Below, piece after piece: positions 45,848 to 53,064 of a DNA stretch of 64,000 bases. The notes beneath the pieces were generated by a model. That model was not told where the DNA came from. It searched no databases and saw only the letters and a list, made by a program, of their open reading frames with translations. This DNA comes from JASSUD01 sp031963445 (GTDB taxonomy: Bacteria; Pseudomonadota; Gammaproteobacteria; Burkholderiales; Burkholderiaceae). How positions within the stretch are numbered: position 1 is the stretch's first letter; every line of letters begins with the position of its first letter. The DNA is taken from assembly GCA_031963445.1 (NCBI GenBank), contig JASSUH010000001.1:1922001-1986000 (forward strand), written 5' to 3'. Both the position numbers and the translations under genes were made by a program.

Positions 45848-47940
45848 TCTCTTCTATTTCCTCTACTTCTACGCTCAGCGCGAACCCCGCTACATTAGAA
45901 CAAATAGATACTACCTCGCCATCCTCACTAACTAAAAATTCACTACAAAAATTAAAAGATGCATTAAGGTCATTAGTAAAAATTCTTAATCGCCTTACTC
46001 TTGCTAAAGAAGCAATAATGCGTATTTTTAATGCTATTTTAAATAGCATTTTGAGTAAGTTTGCAGCCAAAACTCCATTGCCAAATGCAACAGAAAGACT
46101 AAAGAAGACCCCCGAACTCTTAGTAAAAATTTTTGAAAATCTTCCTCTTAAAGGTTTAAAACAAGTGCGACTCGCAGGCCGAGTACTCGAGGAAGCGGCA
46201 AATGTTGCCATTAAAAACGTAAAAGTCCATGACACGGATGCATTGAAGGGCGCTATACGCACATTTGGACCAGGGAGGGTGCACGTCACCTTCGCATCAG
46301 ACTTTCGCTTCCCGGAAGATCCGGCAGATTTGGCGAAGCTATTATCAGATACATCTGTGACTGGTCTAAAGTTTGATAGGTGTTCCGGGCTTACTGACGC
46401 ACATCTTGTAGCCGTGTTTCAACAATGCACAAACCTGAAGGCATTCAGCCTTGTGCACGATCAGCATAACCAAAATATCACGGATAGCTTCTTACCGTAT
46501 GTCCCCACTACACTGCAAAAATTAAATTTATCTTACTGGGATAATCTCACGGATGAGAAGCTCAGCATTGCTCTTCAACGATGTGAAAACTTGGAAAAAT
46601 TAAATCTTCGGTATTGCAAGGACATCAAAGGTAGCTGCTTAGAACATATTCCAGTCACATTGAAAATATTAGCTGTGTCTAGCTGCAAAGAGTTCACCGA
46701 GGAATATCTCATAGTGGCGCTCCAACGATGCAGAGATTTGAAGGAGTTAAACTTTTGGAAATCTGGGCGGGTCCTAACTGGGATCTTTTTACAATATCTC
46801 CCTTCTACAGTAGAAATATTAAAAGTGTCTGACTGCGGGTGGAGTCCCGATGCAGGCCTTGGTACAGGCCTTCAACAATGCAGAAATTTGAAGGAATTAA
46901 ACCTTCGAGACTGTGGAGAAACTGTAATGGAGAGCGTGTTACAGCATCTCTCTCCTGCAATCACCATATTAGAGCTGTCTTACTGCCAAGGTCTCACTGA
47001 TGAGAACCTAGGTACCGCTTTGCAACGATACATAAACCTGGAAAAATTAAGACTCAGCAGTTGCTATGGCATTAGGGGTCATGCTTTGCAGCATATTCCC
47101 TCTACCGTAAAAATAGTAGAAATTTTTCGCATGAATACAATCGTAGACGTGCCCACAATGGCATTTGAACAATGCAAAAACCTGGAGATATTAAGCTTCC
47201 AGAGTTGTTCGAAAATCGCGCGCAGCCGCTTTTTACGGCACCTTTCTCCTACCGTAAAAAGATTAGAAATGGTTGGATTTAGCAGGCTCGCTGAGGAACA
47301 TCTCACGACAGCGCTCCGACGATGTAATGGTTTGGAGGTGTTATTTGTTATAAGTTGCAAGCACATCACGGGCCGCTTCTTACAGCATATTCCTCCCACC
47401 GTAAAAAGATTAGAAATGTCAGGTAACCCTTATAACGGTAGGGGCGATGGAGATTACCTTACTGACATGCACCTCATGGAGCTCCAACGATGTACAAATT
47501 TGGAGGAATTAGCACTTTCGTATTATCAATACGTCACAGGTAGATTTTTACCGTATGTTTGCGCTACGGTAAAAAGATTAACTATATCTGAGTGTAATGG
47601 TATTACTGACAGGCACTTCAGCGCTGCTCTTCAACAAAGTACCAATTTGGAATATTTAAATCTTCATTTTAATGATCGCAACACGAGCAGCTTTTTAGAA
47701 TATAGCCCTATTACATTAAAAGAATTGCACTTATCTGGTTTTCGTACACTTTCGGATGAAATTCTTGGCATTGTGCTTCAACGATCCAAAAATCTGGGTA
47801 AGTTAAATCTTTATGCTTGTGATTTTATCTATGGGAGCTTTCTACATTATGCTTCTGCTACGCTAAAAAATTTGCGTGTGTCTAACTGCAAAAATTTTAC
47901 AGTGGTAAGAGAAAAATATCCCAAGCTGACATGGTATTAG
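45841..47940 (+). CDS. F-box-like leucine-rich-repeat protein
   Basis: A 699-residue protein from ATG 45841, without a clear ribosome site. Residues 1-85 are Ser/Thr-rich, then helical and basic (LVKILNRLTLAKEAIMRIF). Residues about 88-125 (LKKTPELLVKIFENLPLKGL) resemble an F-box. From about 155 to the end there are about 20 leucine-rich repeats of the cysteine-containing FBXL/RNI type, e.g. LQRCENLEKLNLRYCKDIKG and LSYCQGLTDENLGTALQR. This is the architecture of eukaryotic F-box/LRR ubiquitin-ligase adaptors and of several bacterial effectors. No signal peptide. A role in redirecting host ubiquitination is inferred from architecture only; the F-box call is weak by eye, the LRR call strong. 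Confidence 0.8.
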   Translation: MPISSISSTSTLSANPATLEQIDTTSPSSLTKNSLQKLKDALRSLVKILNRLTLAKEAIMRIFNAILNSILSKFAAKTPLPNATERLKKTPELLVKIFENLPLKGLKQVRLAGRVLEEAANVAIKNVKVHDTDALKGAIRTFGPGRVHVTFASDFRFPEDPADLAKLLSDTSVTGLKFDRCSGLTDAHLVAVFQQCTNLKAFSLVHDQHNQNITDSFLPYVPTTLQKLNLSYWDNLTDEKLSIALQRCENLEKLNLRYCKDIKGSCLEHIPVTLKILAVSSCKEFTEEYLIVALQRCRDLKELNFWKSGRVLTGIFLQYLPSTVEILKVSDCGWSPDAGLGTGLQQCRNLKELNLRDCGETVMESVLQHLSPAITILELSYCQGLTDENLGTALQRYINLEKLRLSSCYGIRGHALQHIPSTVKIVEIFRMNTIVDVPTMAFEQCKNLEILSFQSCSKIARSRFLRHLSPTVKRLEMVGFSRLAEEHLTTALRRCNGLEVLFVISCKHITGRFLQHIPPTVKRLEMSGNPYNGRGDGDYLTDMHLMELQRCTNLEELALSYYQYVTGRFLPYVCATVKRLTISECNGITDRHFSAALQQSTNLEYLNLHFNDRNTSSFLEYSPITLKELHLSGFRTLSDEILGIVLQRSKNLGKLNLYACDFIYGSFLHYASATLKNLRVSNCKNFTVVREKYPKLTWY

Positions 47941-47947
47941 TTTTGAT

Positions 47948-48208
47948 CTAATCGTACAGTAAGACTCTTGCCGACCACCCGGTTTGGTAGAGGTTACGAA
48001 ACTTTATTAAATCAGCGCATAAGCGCTCAGAAGTAACCCCCATGCATAGCATAGTATTATCCAAAATATCGACTACCTTTTTGGTGTCGCGGTAACCTGC
48101 TTGTCCATATCGATCGACGCCGTGTCGTCTTGAGATGGGCTGATTATTTGCGGGTACGATTCCGGGAGCATGCTTTACACCAAACCCTCGCTTCTCCCCT
48201 TCCGTCAT
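47948..48208 (-). CDS. Doubtful small ORF
   Basis: An 86-codon minus-strand frame with RRHGVDRYGQAGYRDTKKVV and LDNTMLCMGVTSERLCADLI. I do not recognise it. It overlaps the 5' region of the RNA ligase gene on the other strand. The better half is the C-terminal part (47948-48120), which may be a remnant of a larger gene. Possibly the junction of the imported RNA-repair cassette with resident DNA. Confidence 0.25.
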   Translation of the reverse strand: MTEGEKRGFGVKHAPGIVPANNQPISRRHGVDRYGQAGYRDTKKVVDILDNTMLCMGVTSERLCADLIKFRNLYQTGWSARVLLYD

Positions 48209-48250
48209 TCCGCATCGTCAGCCTTTTCCCCATTTGCTTGGAGAAAGACC

Positions 48251-49117
48251 ATGACGCTTGATTTTCACACTTATGCGCAATCGCTTGATCTGTTTCGTTA
48301 CCCTCGCACGCCGCATCTGGAAGGCTCTTGCCTGCAGGATGGCGATGAAGACTACGAACATGTTTCGTACCACGCACTGAGCGGACTCTACCTCGTTGTC
48401 GAGGAAAAACTCGACGGCGGCAATATGGGCCTCAGCTTTAGTGCCGCCGGAGAATTACTCCTGCAGTCCCGTGGTCACTATCTGGTTGGTGGCGGTCGGG
48501 AACGGCAGTTCAGCTTCGTCAAGGCATGGGCTGCTGCCCACGAAGGATGGCTGCTCGAGCGACTGGAAGACCGCTACGTGATGTACGGCGAGGTAATGAG
48601 CAAGAAGCACAGTGTCTTCTACGATGCGCTTCCCCATCACTTCTTTGAGTTCGACGTGCTTGACCGCGCCACAGGCGAATTCCTTTCGACACAGGCACGC
48701 CACCAGTTGTTGGCCAACGGCCCTGTGATGTCGGTGCCGGTGCTCTACGCAGGTACTGCGCCAGCGAAACTCAAGGAGCTGACGGGAATGCTCAAGCCTT
48801 CCCTAGCCAGGACGAGCAGTTGGCGCGCAGCCTTCGAACGCACAGTCAAACGGGAAGGCCTGAACCTGGATCTGGCCTGGAAGCAGTGTGACAAGTCGGA
48901 CCTCTCGGAAGGGCTGTACATCAAAGTCGAAAATGACGGCAAGACAGTTGGCCGATTCAAGTGGGTGCGCAAGGACTTCGTGCAGGCCATCATTGAGTCG
49001 GAAAAACACCATTCCCAGCAGCCGTTTATACCGAATCTACTATTGCCAGAGGTCGACCTCTACGCGCCGCAATTGACGCTCACCTGGGAGATGCTCAATA
49101 GCAATGCGAAACGGTAG
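48251..49117 (+). CDS. ATP-dependent RNA ligase family protein
   Basis: I start at ATG 48251 (288 residues), because GGAGAAAG lies about 6 bases ahead; the frame opens earlier, at 48170, without a ribosome site. Nucleotidyltransferase motifs appear in order: motif I EEKLDGGN (lysine that becomes adenylylated), motif III-like YVMYGEVM, motif IV EGLYIKVE and motif V GRFKWVRKDF. This matches RNA ligases that seal 3'-OH/5'-phosphate ends. It is followed by the HD-Pnk gene on the same strand, which makes exactly those ends, so the two form an RNA end-healing and sealing pair. The cassette is GC-rich relative to its surroundings, pointing to transfer. Substrate (tRNA anticodon breaks?) is unknown. 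Confidence 0.85.
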   Translation: MTLDFHTYAQSLDLFRYPRTPHLEGSCLQDGDEDYEHVSYHALSGLYLVVEEKLDGGNMGLSFSAAGELLLQSRGHYLVGGGRERQFSFVKAWAAAHEGWLLERLEDRYVMYGEVMSKKHSVFYDALPHHFFEFDVLDRATGEFLSTQARHQLLANGPVMSVPVLYAGTAPAKLKELTGMLKPSLARTSSWRAAFERTVKREGLNLDLAWKQCDKSDLSEGLYIKVENDGKTVGRFKWVRKDFVQAIIESEKHHSQQPFIPNLLLPEVDLYAPQLTLTWEMLNSNAKR

Positions 49118-49329
49118 AGTTAAGGGTCGAAGAGATTTGGCACTCGGCCTGTATCAGGACAATCGCTCTCCCTCCAGGCTTTGACCGAGCCACGATCTAC
49201 AAGTGGAGGAACACTGTGCGGCAGGACGGAATACTTACCACTGGGCCGCTCGTCGACGATGTCGGAATGCGACGCGCGCTCGGGCAGGTTGGAAAACTGG
49301 ACCTTCTGCTGCGAAAGGAGTGGCTATGA
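49102..49329 (+). CDS. Small HTH-like ORF overlapping the HD-Pnk start
   Basis: A frame open from 49102 ends at TGA 49327-49329, overlapping the HD-Pnk start codon as ATGA. It reads ELRVEEIWHSACIRTIALPP, GFDRATIYKWRNTVRQDG and ends LDLLLRKEWL. The middle looks like a helix-turn-helix recognition helix. No standard start codon is obvious, so it may be a gene fragment or use a rare start. Coupling geometry is good, but identity is unknown. Confidence 0.35.
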   Translation, partial: QCETVELRVEEIWHSACIRTIALPPGFDRATIYKWRNTVRQDGILTTGPLVDDVGMRRALGQVGKLDLLLRKEWL

Positions 49330-50453
49330 AGTACAAACAATTGCAAACACTTGTGCCTGCATCGGGTCAATCGCCGGATTTCCAGGCATGCCTGGAGGCA
49401 TTCCCCGCGCTGGCGTTCGCGAAAACAACGCCTCAGGAGCCAAAGTATCACGGCGAGGGCGATGTATGGACGCACACGATGATGGTCGTGGAAGAACTGC
49501 TAGCAATGGCCGAGTACCAGGCTGCGCCGAGGTCTGATCAGGAGGTGGTCTTCTTCGCAGCGCTGCTGCACGATATCGCCAAGTACAGCACCACGGTCAT
49601 CGACCCCGTAACTGGGTCGATTGGCCAGCCGGGGCATTCCCGAAAAGGCTCCATCGATGCACGCATTGCCCTATGGGATATCGGCGTCCCGTTCGATGTC
49701 CGCGAAGCCATCTGCCGCCTTATCAGCGTTCACCAGGTGCCATTCTTTGCGATGGACGGTTCGCGTCGGGGATCGCCCGAGTTCATCGTTCGCGAACTTT
49801 CGTGGCAACTGGATATCCGATTACTCGCTATGCTGGCAGAAGCCGACATGCGTGGTCGGCTCTTTCGGGATATGCAGCGGGTGCTCGACAATATCGAACT
49901 GTTCAGGGAGCTTGCGCGAGAGGAAAACTGCTACGGACGGCCACGTGACTTCGCGGACACTCATACGGCAATCAGCTACTTTCGTGGCGCAGACGTTCAT
50001 CCTGAATACAGGCTGTTTCAGGAGCCGGGCGCGAAAGTTATCGTGATGTCCGGGCTGCCAGCTTCTGGCAAGAACGCATGGATTGACCAGCACCATCCCG
50101 ACCTGCCTGTCGTTTCATTTGACAATACCCGGGAGGAGCTGGGATTACGTCATGGAAAGAATGAGGGACTGGTGGCGCATCTCGCAATCGACAAGGCAAA
50201 AGATTTGCTGCGGCGGAAAAAGGCGTTCGTCTGGAATGCCACGAACCTCTCTGCATTGATGCGCAAGAAAACGCTGGACCTGCTGTTCGCATACCACGCC
50301 GAGGTAACGCTGGTTTATCTGGAAAAACCCCGCGCAGAGCTGCTTCGTCGGAACAGTCGGCGTGACACTTCATTGTCAAACCGGACTCTCGAGGGAATGC
50401 TCGTACGGTGGGATCTCCCGCTGCCGACCGAAGCACACGTTGTAATTTACTGA
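49326..50453 (+). CDS. HD-Pnk RNA/DNA end-healing enzyme
   Basis: ATG 49326 has AAGGAG about 6 bases upstream and gives 375 residues. Residues 1-200 are an HD phosphohydrolase: THTMMVVEELL, LLHDIAKYST with the HD pair, GHSRKGS and a downstream ISVHQVP. Residues about 235-375 are a P-loop polynucleotide kinase: MSGLPASGKNAWI (Walker A), SFDNTREELG, WNATNLS and VYLEKPRAELLRRNSRRD. This order matches the HD-Pnk family described from Runella slithyformis. There the HD part removes 2',3'-cyclic phosphate and the kinase adds a 5'-phosphate. Together with the upstream ligase it could repair breaks made by ribonuclease toxins. Key residues appear intact. Confidence 0.85.
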   Translation: MKYKQLQTLVPASGQSPDFQACLEAFPALAFAKTTPQEPKYHGEGDVWTHTMMVVEELLAMAEYQAAPRSDQEVVFFAALLHDIAKYSTTVIDPVTGSIGQPGHSRKGSIDARIALWDIGVPFDVREAICRLISVHQVPFFAMDGSRRGSPEFIVRELSWQLDIRLLAMLAEADMRGRLFRDMQRVLDNIELFRELAREENCYGRPRDFADTHTAISYFRGADVHPEYRLFQEPGAKVIVMSGLPASGKNAWIDQHHPDLPVVSFDNTREELGLRHGKNEGLVAHLAIDKAKDLLRRKKAFVWNATNLSALMRKKTLDLLFAYHAEVTLVYLEKPRAELLRRNSRRDTSLSNRTLEGMLVRWDLPLPTEAHVVIY

Positions 50454-50492
50454 CGCTGAGGTTTCCAGATGTGCATCTGGTCCAACTCAGCG
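50454..50492 (+). terminator. Hairpin after the RNA-repair cassette
   Basis: CGCTGAG...CTCAGCG with an inner CCAGAT-gtgc-ATCTGG stem, immediately after the HD-Pnk stop. There is no T-tract, so it is either a weak terminator or an mRNA 3'-end stabiliser. Confidence 0.45.
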
Positions 50493-50564
50493 CAAATCGG
50501 GCGACCAGAAGCTGGCCTGCAGCCGGTCTGGTCACTCTAAACGTGCTTTACGTAAATGTTCGAT

Positions 50565-50715
50565 GGCTTAACTTCTGACCTCTTTTATTGCTGGTCCCAT
50601 CTTGGTCTGCAACGCTTCCTGTTCTGCGTGAGTTGGGGCTATACAGCGGTGAGCCCTATTAGCTAAAGGAAGTTGTTGCATTTAACATGTAAATCGCCCT
50701 AGAGAATCGCACATT
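50565..50715 (-). repeat. Decayed copy of the ankyrin/SecA-like gene junction
   Basis: About 150 bases match 35365-35525: the last codons of the ankyrin gene, the intergenic ribosome site and the first codons of the SecA-like gene (e.g. gttggggctata, gccctattagctaaagga, catttaacat). The copied gene end encodes Cys-Ala-Ile-Leu-stop. The rest of both genes is missing. Confidence 0.75.
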
Positions 50716-50730
50716 TCTGCCAAGAGGCGT

Positions 50731-50756
50731 AAAAAAAGGCCCTAATGATGGCCTTT
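50731..50756 (-). terminator. Rho-independent terminator of the 156-residue gene
   Basis: On the minus strand AAAGGCC, loop, GGCCTTT followed by a run of T's (a run of A's at 50731-50737 on the plus strand), about 45 bases after the stop at 50803. Confidence 0.75.
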
Positions 50757-50802
50757 AGATTTAAATATGTCTCTTCTCTAATAGCGCGATTATGAGAAGT
50801 GA

Positions 50803-51273
50803 TTAGGCTTTGCTCTCTGCTATTTTATTGGTTTCTTGTTCTAGTCTCATACTCTTCTCTGTTTCCACTGGCTTATTAAATTCGTCACTTTGAGAAAAGG
50901 TTGATTGAACCAGCCTTTGAATTTTTCCTGCCAGGCTGCTAAAGAAACTAATAACAGAACTAATAATATTAGCTTTGCTGCCTGTACTCTGGTCAGTCGC
51001 TATTTCTTCTAGAGTCACTTTGAAGCTTAGTAATTCTTTCATCTCTTGCGTTAGTTTTAATTCTATTAGTTCGAGTTCTATTGGTTTGAGTTCTATTGGC
51101 TCGAGTTCTGTCAGGACGTCATATTTTTTTAACTTAGCTTCTACAAAATCCTGTAAATGAGTGCGAGGTTCTATTATTTGTTTTTGTAAAAGTTCATCGT
51201 AATATGGTGGTCGTGGCGGCGGTCCAAATGCTGACTGTATTGACGGGCTAAATATTGACATGTTTACTGACAT
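50803..51273 (-). CDS. Orphan protein with Glu-Leu repeat helix
   Basis: I start at ATG 51273 (156 residues) because AAGGAAGAA sits just upstream; the frame extends to ATG 51348 without a ribosome site. Visible features: a Pro-rich stretch FGPPPRPPYYDELLQ near residue 20, a helical run of five-residue repeats (ELEPIELKPIELELIELKL, residues 60-80), a possible hydrophobic segment (ANIISSVISFFSSLAGKI, near 110) and a charged tail. No family recognised. The PPPRPPYYDE stretch looks like a proline-rich or PPxY-like host-interaction motif, but this is speculative. Confidence 0.5.
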   Translation of the reverse strand: MSVNMSIFSPSIQSAFGPPPRPPYYDELLQKQIIEPRTHLQDFVEAKLKKYDVLTELEPIELKPIELELIELKLTQEMKELLSFKVTLEEIATDQSTGSKANIISSVISFFSSLAGKIQRLVQSTFSQSDEFNKPVETEKSMRLEQETNKIAESKA

Positions 51274-51703
51274 TTTATTTCTTCCTTTGCGGTGGAACTG
51301 CGGCAGCTTTAAAAATAAGATTAACAAGAAAATTTCTTTAAAATACACTATTTATTTCTAACCTCTTTAAGGGATAGACCTTATTTTAAGGGCATGGAAA
51401 GAATTGTGATCTTCGTACAAGCCTAGCCAATACAAGCAGGTATGGAAGCAGTTAAAGATGCTGCAATGAAAAAATTAGCACGACTCGACCCAAGCAATTA
51501 CTTAATGATTCAGCAAAACCGTCAACAGATTGTCGACGCGCTGCTTACAACCAGTTTAAGGAAAAGAGCGCGCTACATAAAAACACTTTTCGCGAACAAC
51601 AAAGCTTTTCTTTAGCCTGCTCCTGCTTGATTTCAATTTCAAGAATATGCGTATCATCGTCATAGATGGCGTGATGCTTTTCGAATAAAAGTAAAACTTC
51701 GCT
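51274..51703. other. Spacer with a short plus-strand ORF
   Basis: A 57-codon plus-strand frame, 51442-51615 (KKLARLDPSNYLMIQQNRQQ...LRKRARYIKTLF), has no ribosome site and no known match. 51610-51700 read on the minus strand gives EKHHAIYDDDTHILEIEIKQ, a plausible fragment of another lost gene. Neither is supported as functional. Confidence 0.35.
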
Positions 51704-52384
51704 CTATTTTAAAGGGACAATATTTAGAGAATAAAGAGTAATTTGTATGCAAGCTTTTGGGATGCTAATCCAGATAGTATCGTAGCCTTCCTCTTCATTT
51801 TCCATTTCAAATGAGGCAGTGATGTCTTTATTTCCACAATGACTCAGTTGTTTTGACTGCAATTTTTCATGTGACTTGCCAATATGAACTATAAGAGGCT
51901 CTGTACCCCTGTTGTCAGCATACCCTTTGATATCAAGGTCAAATTTTTTCGGAAAAGTTGAAGCCAGTTGAATCATGACTTCCCTTTCAGACGAATAAAA
52001 ACCTCCTTCTTCCGGAACATAAGTAGGATTAAATCCACGCTCACGGATGAGTAGGGCTTGCACCGATGATCGATTTCTAAAATCCAAAAAAATATTATTT
52101 TTTACAACTGTGCTTGAATTTCTTTTTGAGATTTCAGATAACTCTCTTATAGATTTTTCCAACTCTAAAATTTTTTGCTTATTATCTTTAGTTAAATTTT
52201 TAATATCACATTGTCCCTTTTTTTGATCAATTATAAATTCGTCAAATTTTGTAGTTAGCTGTGTCACTTCCTCAGAAAGCGAAGCATAATTAGCCGCAAG
52301 GAAGTCATTTTCAATTTGAGCATTATTTTGAGTTAGTGAACTAGTTGAAGTGCTACAAGAGTCGTTAATGCCGGGTACGTGCAT
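51704..52384 (-). CDS. Orphan 226-residue coiled-coil protein
   Basis: ATG 52384 has AGGGAGA about 8 bases upstream. Residues 1-30 are Ser/Thr-rich (NDSCSTSTSSLTQNN). Residues 33-95 form a coiled coil (SLSEEVTQLTTKFDEFIIDQ; ILELEKSIRELSEISKR). Residues 100-226 look like a beta-rich domain (DLDIKGYADNRGTEPLIVHI, ITASFEMENEEEGYDTIWIS). No signal peptide or known fold recognised. It is in the same orientation as the 156-residue orphan and the NACHT-WD40 gene, with several hundred bases between them, so a common transcript is doubtful. Confidence 0.55.
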   Translation of the reverse strand: MHVPGINDSCSTSTSSLTQNNAQIENDFLAANYASLSEEVTQLTTKFDEFIIDQKKGQCDIKNLTKDNKQKILELEKSIRELSEISKRNSSTVVKNNIFLDFRNRSSVQALLIRERGFNPTYVPEEGGFYSSEREVMIQLASTFPKKFDLDIKGYADNRGTEPLIVHIGKSHEKLQSKQLSHCGNKDITASFEMENEEEGYDTIWISIPKACIQITLYSLNIVPLK

Positions 52385-52535
52385 GATAATCTCCCTAAAG
52401 AACTAGGTTACATTTTTATCCTAGATTGCACTTTCTAACCGTTGACTATTTTTTACAATAGGGAATTCGCATTAATAATTTCTGGCGTTTCCTATCCGCA
52501 AATTAATGACTGTTAACTTTGCATAAGAATGCTAT

Positions 52536-52887
52536 TCAAACTATTGCTTCTTTTTCAGGCTCAGGTTTCACAGCCTTGGAGTGAGCAAGCAAACTCAAAT
52601 AAGCTTGATACGCTTGCTGACGAAATTTATTAACGCGCTCATAAAACGTTTTACGAGAAACACCCGTCTCCCCCAGCAACTGTCTTGATATGGCGCAATT
52701 CATAAAGATAAAACAGCTGCATCGCTCGTTTCGCCTCACTGTCTGGCTGTGCCATCACAGCTAGATTAAACAAACTCATTTGCGTAGAACAATCTGCACC
52801 AGGCACCTCGCCCGAATATCTTTGCGGCTGCAGCCGGACTAGCAAATGCTTAGGTGCAGGCGGCGCAAACGATGCCACGTCGCCCAC
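52536..52887 (-). pseudogene. Frameshifted small HTH protein gene
   Basis: Two overlapping minus-strand frames describe one damaged gene. The upstream frame (from 52887) has QMSLFNLAVMAQPDSEAKRA then MQLFYLYEL. After a shift near 52690 the other frame continues with SRQLLGETGVSRKTFYERVN, a convincing helix-turn-helix, and ends near 52536. Probably a former DNA-binding regulator of a phage or plasmid. I recognise no precise family. Confidence 0.45.
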
Positions 52888-53064
52888 TGTAAGAGCAGAA
52901 AAGCAGAATTATTATGCCGATTTACAGATCAGAAAATTGAAACGATGTCTATGAATCACACAGGGGATCTAAGCCCAAACCCTCGGAATTTTTCCAATGA
53001 CGGGGCTATACCCAAAGCCCAGGAAATTTAAACTTCGTTTTAAAACAATGAGTTAAAATCCCTA

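Noticed and set aside
49621..50535. Several GC-rich frames on both strands over HD-Pnk
   Set aside because: High GC lengthens chance frames; the HD-Pnk frame has all catalytic motifs.
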